A DNA stretch of 64,000 bases from Sphaerosporella brunnea (taxonomy: Eukaryota; Ascomycota; Pezizomycetes; Pezizales; Pyronemataceae). This document shows positions 10,865-20,029 of this stretch, piece by piece; position 1 is the stretch's first letter, and each line of letters starts with the position of its first letter. Made by a program: the position numbers and the translations under genes. The DNA lies in the NCBI GenBank assembly GCA_008704415.1, contig VXIS01000264.1:1-64000 (forward strand). Reading direction: 5' to 3'. Under the pieces are notes generated by a model. It searched no databases, was not told where the DNA came from, and worked only from the letters and a program-made list of their open reading frames with translations.

Positions 10865-11089
10865 CCACGATGCCTTGGCCTTTATCCTATATCCTACGCG
10901 CTAGAAGCTCGTTTTGGACGTACGATGCTAAGCAATCAGAACACCAAATGGAATGGCGCGTTGTGAAACATGCAGTCGCCGGCCCATGCGGGCTGGGTGC
11001 GGCTTTGGGCGGCTGGCCTGGCTGGCTTGCGCAAACCTTCCCGTTGTATAAAACTCGCAAACTCTTATTCTGCTGGTAGCTGATACAAT

Positions 11090-11515
11090 GGCGGTGAACA
11101 GAATCAAAGAACAATCGTGATCCAGAACTATGGCAATGATGCCGAGATTGTGGCATACCAGGATGAACTCCCTCGTGCTCCGCGTGCCAACCCGTTGGAC
11201 TTTCGAAGGTGTAACGCATCTCGCTATCCTATACTCTGATGAATGGCTCGCGACTTCCTTCAGATCCCCGCTACAAGTATGTCAGCGGAGGCTGTATTTT
11301 CCTTTGCTTTCCTGATAGTCACTAAGCGACAGAATCGGCTTTGTGGGGAGACAGTTAGGCACATCATGTGCCTCCATGATTGGGGACCTTCGGACAGTCC
11401 TGAATGGATGGCGGCGGATGATGACGAACTAGACCTTGGAGGGGGCGATGGTATCGGCGATAGTCTTGGCGATGCATCGGATGGGTCTGGAGGGAGCAGC
11501 ACCGAGGAAGATTGA
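11090..11515 (+). pseudogene. hAT transposase C-terminal dimerisation domain
   Basis: The frame at 11243-11515 reads MARDFLQIPATSMSAEAVFSFA...TKRQNRLCGETVRHIMCLHDWG and then an acidic Gly/Ser/Asp tail. This is the conserved C-terminal dimerisation block of hAT transposases, including the IPATS and S-E-x-V-F-S motifs. The preceding RAPRANPLDFRRCNASRYPIL block of the family lies upstream (11160-11240) in another phase. The catalytic core is absent. It is a 3' fragment of a dead hAT element. No termini were identified. Confidence 0.85.
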
Positions 11516-11819
11516 ATATTGTGCTGCTGGGCGCGGTCACGGTCTCACGTTGGGAATAACTCAGGGTTTTGTTGTTTTGAGTTCCAACTAAAATTTTTAC
11601 GAACTCGAATACAATCTCAGCAGCCACTACGCCTAGGCCATCCTCTTTACCTTCGGATTCCAAAATGCCAAACACGCAACTACATTCCCGCAACACCCTC
11701 CGGGTGGCGCAATAATACCAGAACCATTGCGGCTGACAGAAGAGTATAATAGCGACAAATGCTCACTCACATAGATGCCAGTCGGGAGCTACGCGCTCAG
11801 ACAGTCATCGAGTCATCGA

Positions 11820-11935
11820 TTGAGAAAAAAGAGAAAAAAAAACAAAAAAACACAACATGGCCCACCTCCCTCCCCCCCGCCCTGCCCCAGCCCCCCAGCC
11901 CCCCACCACCGCCCTCCCCAATCCCCTGTTGCAGA
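11820..11935. repeat. A-rich then C-rich low-complexity tract
   Basis: About 35 bases of near-pure A (11822-11853) are followed by about 75 bases of C-rich sequence with CCCCC runs and few G. It has no coding character. Confidence 0.8.
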
Positions 11936-12112
11936 TAGGAATTCGGCAGCGGTTTTGGGCTTGATTTGGACGCCGGAATTTCAGTATTAGAGGTAGATGT
12001 AGTTGTTGTTAGAAGAAGAAGGGCCGCAACACCTGCTAATGCCTCGCAGGCATCGTTACACAGCTTTCTGGTGACCCGGCGATACCATGCCTGCACCCCC
12101 TGTTGCCCACTA

Positions 12113-13545
12113 GTACACGGGTACAGCGGAAGATCGGACACCCTTCCTAAAACGGTAGTGAGTTCAAGTGGCAAAGCACACGTTCTAGGATGATTAGGGG
12201 AATCTGAGTGCTCTTTGACGCTTAAAATACGTGAGGGAAAAAAGTAGGACACCTTTTTTTCTATCTACTCTAATATGGTATTTCATTGCCTTCGGCATCA
12301 ATAACTTTCCGCAAACGTTCAGGCATGCTTCTCATCAAGCTATTGAGACGTTCTTCGGTGATTGCCTCCCATACTTTCGTAACACAAATCTGCAAGTCCT
12401 CTACATTGCTCACTCTGCCAAATATCTCTCCCAGCTGAATCTCAATATCCGCCCACAAAGATTCAATCGGGTTCAAGTCAGGAGATTGTGCTGGCCACTG
12501 AATGACATCCATCTTTTTGAGAGCCCGATAATCATTAGCGCGTCCCTTGTGCCCCGGTGCTCCATCTTCAACCACCTTTGTCCACCCATATTCTTCACTG
12601 CAGCGATGCCAAAAGAGAACCAAGTGTGGCCCTATTATCTGCTCCACGTAAAGCTGAGAGTTGACTTTTGCTTTGCCGGGTATCCAAACAAGAGAGGACT
12701 TGAGGTTTCCACATAAGGCTCCTCAAGCCATCTCGCTTGCGCGTCCTTGTTCAAAAGTTTCGTCTACGCGGTCGGCATGATATTCTTCCTCCGGGGTGCG
12801 TATAACCCATGGCCGATGGCCAAAACCAGAGGTAGAAAATGACGACTTGTCTGTCCAAACAAGTCGCTTCCACTCCTCGTACGTCCAATGAAGGTGTGCT
12901 TTACACCACTCAACATGTTTGGGCATATTCGCGGGACGAATTTTGAACTTCTTTCTGGGAACCCGTTTGTGATAACCCATTCTGGTCATGATGTTTTTAA
13001 CAGTTCTCGCTGAGCAGGCGTAGCACATCTCAGCCACAATCGCTTCCCAGGTGAGCCGTCGAGTTCGTGCGTCGCGGGTCACGAATGCAACCAATTTACG
13101 CTTCTCTTCGTCATCAAATATTAGAGGCCTGCTGGTTGGTTTTCGATTCGAGAGGGTTCCGTTCGCTTTGGTACGCTGATAGATCTGGAAGCATCACATT
13201 TAGCTTTGTGTTGACTAGGATAGGGGTATGTTTACCTTCTTGACCGTGTGTCGGTTAATGTTTAGCCTACGACCTATTTCGGCCCACTCTATACCAGCGT
13301 GATCACGCAAAGTGATTATCTGCATTCTCTCATCTCGTGTCGTTTCCAAGTGTCGCTCGCCTTGTGCTAGCTCTCCGCGGATGCCCTTCAGCTTTATAAT
13401 TGTTTGACGGTTGTTCGATGGTCGTGTATTGTTCGACGGTTGTGTGCAGCCGAAGCGAAGGTGCCAGCTGGCCATTTTCTGTGGCTGGAAGCCCACGATA
13501 CCTTCTCAGGGAGGGTGCCCGATCTACCCTTGTACCCGAGTACAA
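12113..13545 (-). mobile_element. Tc1/mariner element
   Basis: Imperfect terminal inverted repeats are visible. The left end at 12113 reads GTACACGGGTAC then GATCGGACACCC. The right end, read inward from 13545, is TTGTACTCGGGTAC then GATCGGGCACCC. Each is next to a TA (12111-12112, and 13549-13550 a few bases beyond the right end). A Tc1-type transposase fills the interior on the minus strand. The length of about 1.43 kb is usual for Tc1 elements. Confidence 0.8.
12270..13475 (-). pseudogene. Tc1 transposase with one intron and one premature stop
   Basis: Exon 1 (13475-13236; first ATG at MASWHLRFG) holds the N-terminal helix-turn-helix, RDHAGIEWAEIGRRLNINRHTVKK. A 51-nt intron (13235-13185, GTAAAC...CCAG) joins it in phase 0 to IYQRTKANGTLSNRKP. 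Exon 2 (13184-12270) has the second DNA-binding half and the DDE core: VWTDKSSF (first Asp; Lys where Glu is common), VVEDGAPGH (second Asp) and QSPDLNPIESLW (final catalytic position). A TGA at 12725-12723 sits in EMA*GALCGN, where family members have Trp. The frame continues perfectly to 12270. One G-to-A change therefore separates it from an open frame of about 384 residues. Confidence 0.88.
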
Positions 13546-13655
13546 GACTATTACCCCGTTGCCCCGGCAACACGACAACGTCATACAGGCAACCAAAGCA
13601 CATTTCAACACATTTCAACATTCCCCACCACCGGCTTGGAAAAAAAAAAAAAAAA

Positions 13656-13743
13656 CGGTTATTTCACCGTCTACCCCCCTCCGGGGGTTGTAATTCACCA
13701 TCTACCCTCATATTTGATTATTTCACCGTCTACCCCTCAACCC
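13656..13743 (+). repeat. MULE left terminal inverted repeat with internal direct repeats
   Basis: It contains three copies of an 18-bp word of the form TTATTTCACCGTCTACCC (second copy GTAATTCACC...). They are separated by a CCCTCCGGGGG block and a CCTCATATTTGA block. Repeated transposase-binding words inside a TIR are plausible but inferred. Confidence 0.85.
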
Positions 13744-13870
13744 GCCGGCGTAGAATCAACCGCAACCACCAATAACAACGCAACCACCAATCACAACGTA
13801 ACCGTGATAAATTCCCGAGCTTCAAATACAAGCTTTGGTAGCGTCCCGCCCAACTGATTGCGTAAGTAAT

Positions 13871-15864
13871 CTAAGTATGAGAGCGAGTACAATTGCGTGC
13901 ATTATGGCCAACCCCGCGGCACGTTCTACAACGAACTGGAGCACGCTCCGCCACCTTATTCCTCCCTTTCTTTCTGCGACCGTCATTTTCACCATTGCGC
14001 TTGCGCTTCTTGGAAGGCCTGCGGCACGGAGCACGAGTTATAGGTGGCTCGCAGTCATCCAACCGGGGATTGGACAATCCAGAACTTGCGTCAGAGTCGT
14101 TGTCCGAATCGGAGTTGGAGTCCAACAAAATTCCTCGTTTAAGACTCTGAATCTCTGCTGTATCGAGCGGGGGAAAGTTCTCACTGTAGCTGTTAATTAA
14201 GGTACAATTTTTGACGTAAGAAGGCATGCAATCAGACGGTGCCTGATGCAGCCGCCGAATTAATGCCACCGCATGGCCGCAGGGGATATCTGTATCATGA
14301 AACCGCAGGCACGTACAGGTCCGCTCTTGGAGATCCACAATGTAGACAAAGTCTGATCGCGCCCGCTTCGCCCTACCCACCGTCTGCGAAGTGACTTGAA
14401 TGTAGTACTCCGCTTCAAAAGACAATGACTCTTTCAGGATCGACTCCCCGTGGGCAGTAAAACCATTCCCGATGATCGCCTGTTGAGCCTTTTCAAGCCG
14501 CTTAAACCTTCGATCCATCTCCTTGTGATAGATACCACCTAGCATATCGAGTATAGGAAGCTCGCGCTCTTCTCCAAAGATACTGTTTGCCGACTCAACC
14601 ACATTCGATGTTAGGTGGCCGTAACGCCAGCCCGGAAAGTAGCTGATAGCACACAGCGCGGGTGATATATCCTTCAAATATTTTCCCGCTGACGCCTTCA
14701 AGTCGTGTAGCTCCTGTATGTTCTTGTCAAAGGCAAGGGGTGTGCGAGCCTTCGCAACCTTCCAGAACGTATCCCGACAGAGCGATCTATGCTCAACCTT
14801 GATGTTTTCGGCAAGATGCTGGCAGCAGAACGCGCGGTGTGCCATAGGGAGCATGTTATCGGCCGCAATAAGCCCCTTGTCACGGTCGCTAATCAGGGTG
14901 AATCGTGCGGCTGAGAGAGCGGGAATAGCGCTGTGTAAGAGCCTTCATCAGTTGTGGTTTCCCGGAAACAATGCTTGAAGATGCTGATTGCTTACATTTT
15001 CAGCTGCGATAGGAAAAACCGCCATGACTCTTCATTTTCACTCTCCACTACCGCCCATGCCAGAAGAGAGACTTCGTTGTTGCCGTCCAGCATAACTGCA
15101 AATAGAAGGGTCTGGCGGAACTTGTTCTTTGTGAACATTCCATCCATGGCGATAAAAGCCGGTCCAAGCGGAAACTGCTTCTTACAAGCGGACGGGCATA
15201 CGAACATCCGCTGAAAGCGCGCTGTGTTGTCGTCCCTACTCAGGAAATACCAACCGTCGGGGTCGCACTTCTTCAAAAGCTCTATGTATGCAGGTAACAG
15301 ACGGAATTGATCCCGTTCGATATCTATGTCTTTACCTTGCAGGGACAGCAAGACCTTGTGAGCGGATCCGTACTTGAGATGAGCGTTCAGGTGCTTTTGT
15401 ACGGCCTCCATCACATCGCGTGGTTTTGTGCGGTTGGTAATGGTCATAATCTGCAGAACATTGTCCTTGAGGAAGGAGTGAAGCCGGCCGGAGCTGTAGC
15501 GTGGAGTAGCAGATCCCAAACAGCGAGTGTGCTCCATTACTACAACCGTGACCTTCACCTTCTCCTCCTTCTTGTTCCAGATGGCACGGACTTTGTAGTT
15601 GCACTGGTTACTGCCTCCGCACAGCACCACGTTCCGCAATCTGTCGGACTTCACAAAACGGATCGAATACCCATTCAGAATGGCATGGAGACGGACGCAT
15701 GCCTTGAAATGTTGGAAAGTTGAAAATCTATCGCCAACCGTGACAGCCGGGCAGTCAACATGAACAGCGACCTGACCCAGATGTTGCAACTCCGAGTCCG
15801 AGTTCTCAGCCTCAGGCTGCTGCTCTTCAGGGTGGCCGCCGGCGGTAGGGTTAGCCCGGGGCAT
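13871..15864 (-). CDS. MULE transposase, apparently intact, 646 aa, one intron
   Basis: This enzyme cuts and joins the element's ends. Exon 1 is 15864-14996. A 53-nt intron (14995-14943, GTAAGC...CTGATGAAG) interrupts codon 290. Exon 2 is 14942-13871. The N-terminal part (residues about 45-115) resembles a FAR1/WRKY-GCM1-type DNA-binding region with Cys/His positions (LCGGSNQC...EHTRC). The catalytic triad is D241 (FIAMDGMF), D309 (LISDRDKG) and E406 (NVVESANS), with the CQHL motif at 330-333. A SWIM zinc finger follows at C499xC501...C511xH513, and a CCHC knuckle C628-C631-H636-C641 ends a basic tail (RRPSKKRKR). No stop or frameshift is seen once the intron is removed. The intron is inferred from splice sites and restored MULE homology. 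A related fragment lies at 17105-17285. Confidence 0.9.
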
Positions 15865-16095
15865 GTTGATTGTACTAGTAGCGAGGTCAGCGGGTCAAGC
15901 AAGAAAGAGCGGTTGGCTACTCACAATGATGGGGGATGACAGCCGTCGCACGGATGGGGGATGACAGCCGTGGCGCGGATTGGGGATGATGGTTGTTGAG
16001 TGGATGAGAGATGACGGTTGTCGCACAGATTGGGGTCACGGTTTTTACGACTCGGAGTATGTGGTGCAGTTCACAATTATTTGTTCTCACTCGAT

Positions 16096-16184
16096 GGGTT
16101 GAGGGGTAGACGGTGAAATAATCAAATATGAGGGTAGACGGTGAATTACAACCCCCGGAGGGTGGGTAGACGGTGAAATAACCG
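16096..16184 (-). repeat. MULE right terminal inverted repeat
   Basis: Reverse complement of 13656-13743 with about three mismatches or indels (ACCACCC for ACCCCCC, and G for A in CACC[G/A]TC). It has the same three-word internal structure. Confidence 0.85.
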
Positions 16185-16240
16185 AAAAAGAAAAAAAAAA
16201 AAATTGGTTCCGGCGCCCCAAGGAAAAAAGAAAAACTACA

Positions 16241-16951
16241 TCACATTGTAATGTCGACCGTCTGGAGGCCGGCCCCAAAAGTGGCGAAACGCCACAGCAG
16301 CTCCTCCAATTTGCGGCTGTTGTCCCCGCCATTGGCTACCTGCCAGAGCAGAGTCCACGGCGCGTGACAGCCGTGCGGGAGCTGGTGGTCGAAGTTCCAA
16401 ACGACCCCCATCAGCTGGTGAGGCTGGATGCCATACCGGTGGGCGCATGGGGTGGCCAGGTCCATCCAGGTCAGCCCGGCGCGAACCCGGAACCGGAAGT
16501 CCCCCCCGTACGTAATGAGCCCGTTCGCCGCACGGCGGAACAGCATTACCCGGATATCGATGGGAGCCGGGAGTTGCTGGGCTGGTGGCTGGAGCAGGGG
16601 CAGGTTCGGAGGGGCCACCGGCTGGTGCACGGGGGGCAGGTTCGGAGGGGGCGCCGGCTGGTGCACCGGGGGCTGGTTCGCAGGCGGCGCCGGCTGGTGC
16701 CCCTGGGGCCCGTTCGGGTGCGGCTGGTTCGGGGCGTATGGCGCGACGTATGGCGGGGCGGCGTGCCACGGCCCGTGGGGCGGCACCAAAAAGACGGGGC
16801 CGTGGAAAACCGTTGCCCCAGCGCCATAAACGTTGACCTGGTGGTGGTTGTTGTTGTTGTTGATGTTGTTGCCGTTGTTGTTGCCGTTGTTGTTGATGGT
16901 GTTGCCGTTGTTGTTGCCGTTGTAGTTGTTGCCGTAGTTGTAGTGCTGCAT
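16241..16951 (-). CDS. Asn/Pro-rich protein of unknown function, 236 aa
   Basis: I do not recognise this family. The first ATG is at 16951 (MQHYNYGNNYNG). Residues about 1-40 are almost only Asn, Gly and Tyr, encoded by a GTT/GCC-type triplet run on the plus strand. Residues about 60-130 are Pro/Gln-rich with a near-repeat PPVHQPAPPPNLPPVHQP. The last 105 residues look like a folded domain rich in Trp and aromatic residues (IDIRVMLFRRAANGLITYGGDF...WMDLATPCAHRYGI...LWRFATFG). The stop at 16241 lies 57 bp outside the MULE right end. The gene could be a host gene, a captured fragment or part of an unrecognised element. Codon-scale repeats make the N-terminus unreliable as evidence of coding. 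Confidence 0.45.
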   Translation of the reverse strand: MQHYNYGNNYNGNNNGNTINNNGNNNGNNINNNNNHHQVNVYGAGATVFHGPVFLVPPHGPWHAAPPYVAPYAPNQPHPNGPQGHQPAPPANQPPVHQPAPPPNLPPVHQPVAPPNLPLLQPPAQQLPAPIDIRVMLFRRAANGLITYGGDFRFRVRAGLTWMDLATPCAHRYGIQPHQLMGVVWNFDHQLPHGCHAPWTLLWQVANGGDNSRKLEELLWRFATFGAGLQTVDITM

Positions 16952-17104
16952 GGTTGGCGTGGGAATTGTCGGTTTGCAGGTCGATCGATGGTCGGGAAGC
17001 AAGCGATATTCCGGTCGGAAGATTGCTATTGCGATCGGTTGACTGAGTAAACTAAACTCGCCCGTCAGTTCGCGTACTGGCTTGCGCTCGCTTCACTGGC
17101 TATC

Positions 17105-17285
17105 ACTCGGTGTTCGGCCGCAGTCGCATTGAACGGGTATCAACTCCGTTTTGCGAAGTCTGGCAAATCTCGCAATGTGGGGCTGTGCGGAGGCAGCGAT
17201 CAGTGCGACTGCCAAGTGCGTGCTGTCGCGAATAAGCAGGAGGAGCAGGTGAATATCACGGTTGCCGTAATGGAGCATACGCGCT
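17105..17285 (+). pseudogene. MULE transposase N-terminal fragment
   Basis: The translation ALNGYQLRFAKSGKSRNVGL and following residues through VNITVAVMEHTRC aligns with residues 61-115 of the intact MULE transposase (ILNGYSIRFVKSDRLRNVVL...VVMEHTRC). It is in the opposite orientation to that gene, and only this DNA-binding segment is present. A fainter relic of the same segment (GNVIITVIVIEQAKGG) is visible at 22200-22300. Confidence 0.75.
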
Positions 17286-17829
17286 GTTTGCTTCTCAAGA
17301 CGCTTGGAATCAAATTGTAACCTGCTTTGGAGCATTCGAGCCCTCGGCGCGATATGTTAACACTGGGGTTGTTCGATGTTTTGGCGAGAGGAGACACGAA
17401 AGGATTTTGTGGCGTCGGAGGGATCGTAGGATGCGGGTTTCTCCCGTTCGTTCTCATGTTTTCTTTGCAGTGCTTGACATCGGCATTCTAGCGATGCGTC
17501 AGAATGCGTGACGTTTTTGTGGTCGCGATTCCGAGCTTGTGGACGCCTGACAGCAGATGTGCCCGCCGGATTTTCTCGCAAGCTGATGACCAACTGCCTC
17601 ATTCAAATTGCCACAGGCCGTGCATGCCACACTATCCGTCCAACTCATCATGCCGTGATTGCAAACGTTTGATACGTGTGTGGTTTTGTGCTCAGCCCAG
17701 ACTGATAACCTTGCAGCCGACGAGCTTCCCATGCAGCGCGGTAGCCTATGAAAGCTGCAGATTGCGAGGATCTTGCTAATGTGCCTGCAAAACACCTCAC
17801 TGACTAGATGCTTCGTCATCGCATCGACC

Positions 17830-18154
17830 TCGCCGCCCCGGTGGTCGTGCATCACTTCCACCAACATCAAAACCACCGACGCAGCCATGGCGCGGCCGCT
17901 AGGATCCCCTGACAAGTGCTGATGGTTCTCTGATGGAATCTTACGAACGCTGTGAGGCCATATTTCTGAACTGGGCAACTCCTCGACATATGTCGCCGTG
18001 ATTGCGTGACCGGGAAGACGCAGGAAATACCGGGACACGAGTGTCTTTCTATCGCTTTTGACGGGAGGCCGGAAGCGGGTCTTCTTTCATGGTGCGTAGG
18101 AAGCACCGCAACTCGTGCTCTGGTGAATGTACTGTTTGGTTCACCGGTTTCGAT
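17830..18154. repeat. Unidentified dispersed repeat, copy 1
   Basis: About 325 bp match 25285-25615 at roughly 80% by eye. Shared blocks include GCAGCCATGGCGC, GCCGTGATTGCGTGACC and GCGGGTCTTCTTTCATG. Copy 1 ends exactly where a TAGTGTTG hAT terminus begins at 18155. Copy 2 runs on, so copy 2 is the uninterrupted state. No protein family was recognised in either strand. Confidence 0.7.
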
Positions 18155-18352
18155 TAGTGTTGGGCACAATCCGAGATATCCCGGGTACTCGTCCCGACCC
18201 TAAATGACGAGCGAGACGAACGTTTTTTCTGGACGAGACGAGATATTATGCGACAGATCTGGTTAGGCGGCGATCAGGCCCGGGTACTTGTGAGTGTTGA
18301 ATTATGAGTTCGAATCCAGGGTTGAGTGCATGAAAGTCAGGCAAGAAAAGGA

Positions 18353-18358
18353 TATAAA
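18353..18358 (+). promoter_or_regulatory. TATA box of the split hAT gene
   Basis: TATAAA lies 70 bp upstream of the ATG at 18428, a normal distance for a fungal core promoter with a short pyrimidine-rich leader (CCTCCTTTCTTCC) between. Inferred only. Confidence 0.4.
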
Positions 18359-18702
18359 GTGCGGGAGCGGTAGATAGCCTCCTTTCTTCCATTACACCGG
18401 CCTCAACTGCGTGCGTGGTGCTTCAATATGACTGACACCCACCGCATCGCCGAGCCCTACGATGCGGCGCCGCAAGATGCGGAGTGCCAAGATTCCGATG
18501 CTCTGAGGAAGGAATTCAGGCAATGTATTGCAGGAAACTAGAGCAAGTATTCATGAGAGCAGGAATAGCTTGAAGACTACTCAACATCTGACCAAACATT
18601 AAAAACAGAAAAACTTGTGGGGCGTAATACAATGAGCGATCCCGATGCCGATGCCAATGCAAAGTTTAAGCAGTTCAATTCGTTTCTTTATAACCGCCCA
18701 AT

Positions 18703-19688
18703 CAGGGGTCTGAATAGTCCGGCCAGTTCGGCTTTGAGCTCGCCCGGAACCGGACTGTTTGCAACGGGCTTTGAAAATCCATCCCGGTTTGGACCAGGCT
18801 TTTTCGAGCGAGGTACCTACAGATGAAGAAAGTCCCGGGCCCCGGCGGGCCCCCGGGGCCCGCCAGGCACTCGACACAAAATTGAACTAAACAGAGGAAA
18901 GAACTAAAGACACGACCACAAAAGCGGATACTCATGCTGCCATCTCCGCCGCCTGCCTTTCCATAGCAGCCAACATGGATTCAACCTGTCAAACCTGTGA
19001 CCCAGCCCCATACCCAAGATCTTCTCTCGCCCAAGACGTCAGGCATTCGATGGCTTCAATCACGTCCTCCCCCAGCTTGGATGGTTGATGCGTAATAGTG
19101 TAGCGTCCGCGGGGAGTACCGTTAGATCAATATACAATCTGGAGGGGGAAAGGATTCGGAGTGGGGAGCGATTGGACATGCCCACTGAAAACCCGCTCGG
19201 CCTCAGCTGACATCGCCGGTATAGCCTTGAGCTCTACTCCCATGCGCGGAAGGCCTCCACTGGAAACTGTTGGAAGCGGTCCAGGCAGTCGACCTGAGAT
19301 CTCGTCAGGCGGCACCGGAAACAAGGCACCGATGCCAAAGTGGCCTTCGGAGTTGTGATCATCACGTCAGTCTTTGAAATACGAGGGATTGGCATCATGT
19401 TTTTCCATCGGCAGCTTTGGTTGGATGAAGAATCGTCGGATACAGGCATAGTTTTATGAAGATCGGCGCCGTGCGTTTCCAAAGAACCGGCGGTCGGCAA
19501 CGCACTTTTAGCGTGGTGGATCTAGCGACCCGTCGATCACCAACCATCGCCCGGCCGCTGCCTATCAGGTACTCTGGCTTTGTTTTCTTCGGCCCGAACC
19601 TATTAGGCCTGCCGAATTAAAGCCCGGGACTGACCCGAATTTCCGGGCCCCGTTAGACTGGCGGGCGCCCGGACTATTGAGACCCCTG
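18703..19688 (-). mobile_element. hAT-1 miniature element (986 bp), 8-bp target duplication
   Basis: The left end is CAGGGGTCTGAATAGTCC. The right end, read inward, is CAGGGGTCTCAATAGTCC. Flanks are CGCCCAAT (18695-18702) and CGCCGAAT (19689-19696), 7 of 8 identical, as expected for hAT. The interior carries a minus-strand relic of the hAT C-terminus, GVELKAIPAMSAEAERVFSG (near 19250-19170), followed by a decayed IEAIECLTSW block (near 19050). It is a deletion derivative of a larger hAT. It sits inside the BED-finger gene of another hAT. Confidence 0.9.
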
Positions 19689-20029
19689 CGCCGAATCATT
19701 CTGCGTATGATCCAACGCTTGCCGTCTGAGTCCGAGTCGGGTCTACACCGAGTATGCTGTTGTCATTGCTTCAAAGTATGGTCCGACCGCCAGCCGACAG
19801 ACACCAGTACTTCAATTTATATCCGACACATACGTGAAAAGCATAAGGGTGTCATCCCCGCCGCGCAGGTGATATTATTGCCAAAAAGCGAAAAAGGCTG
19901 GTTGACAGCTCCGCAAACAACCTTTTTGTTGTGAAGAATTGGATCGGACAGCCGGATGTGGAAGATTTGGAGCGCCAAGACGAAGTGGCAGAGGGCGAAT
20001 GGGCAGTTCAGGAGGACGATATATAGAGT

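Larger units (their letters stand above)
13656..16184 (-). mobile_element. Complete Mutator-like element (MULE)
   Basis: Terminal inverted repeats of about 88 bp at 13656-13743 and 16096-16184 differ at only a few positions. They enclose a full MULE transposase gene on the minus strand. Both ends abut runs of A (13641-13655 and 16185-16201), so a 9-bp duplication of A would be compatible but cannot be proved. The length is 2529 bp. The high identity of the ends and the open gene point to recent insertion. Confidence 0.9.
18155..20025 (+). pseudogene. hAT element, N-terminal part with BED zinc finger, split by a miniature element
   Basis: A TAGTGTTGGGC terminus at 18155 is preceded by GTTTCGAT (possible target duplication). 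A TATAAA (18353-18358) precedes an ATG at 18428 (MTDTHRIAEPYDAAPQD). The same phase continues, with stops near 18540, to NAKFKQFNSFLYNRPI at 18700. It is then interrupted by the miniature element 18703-19688 and resumes as ILRMIQRLPSESE...VCCCHCFKVWSD...YIRHIREKH. The Cys-x2-Cys and His-x4-His spacing is a BED zinc finger, the DNA-binding domain of hAT transposases. The frame shifts after about 19870, and the catalytic core is not recognisable. No right terminus was found. Confidence 0.75.

Noticed and set aside
13656..13760. Short regularly spaced repeats at the MULE ends considered as a CRISPR-like array
   Set aside because: They are three words inside an inverted repeat at the two ends of a transposon in a eukaryotic context, with no spacer structure.
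16364..17050. Long plus-strand open frame of Val/Arg-rich composition opposite the Asn/Pro-rich ORF
   Set aside because: It is the antisense of GTT/GCC triplet repeats and has no domain. The minus-strand frame has the more protein-like C-terminus.
18250..18330. tRNA-like A and B boxes (GGTTAGGCGGC ... GAGTTCGAATCC) suggesting a tRNA gene or SINE
   Set aside because: No cloverleaf could be folded and no second copy was seen. The stretch lies inside the hAT element that starts at 18155.
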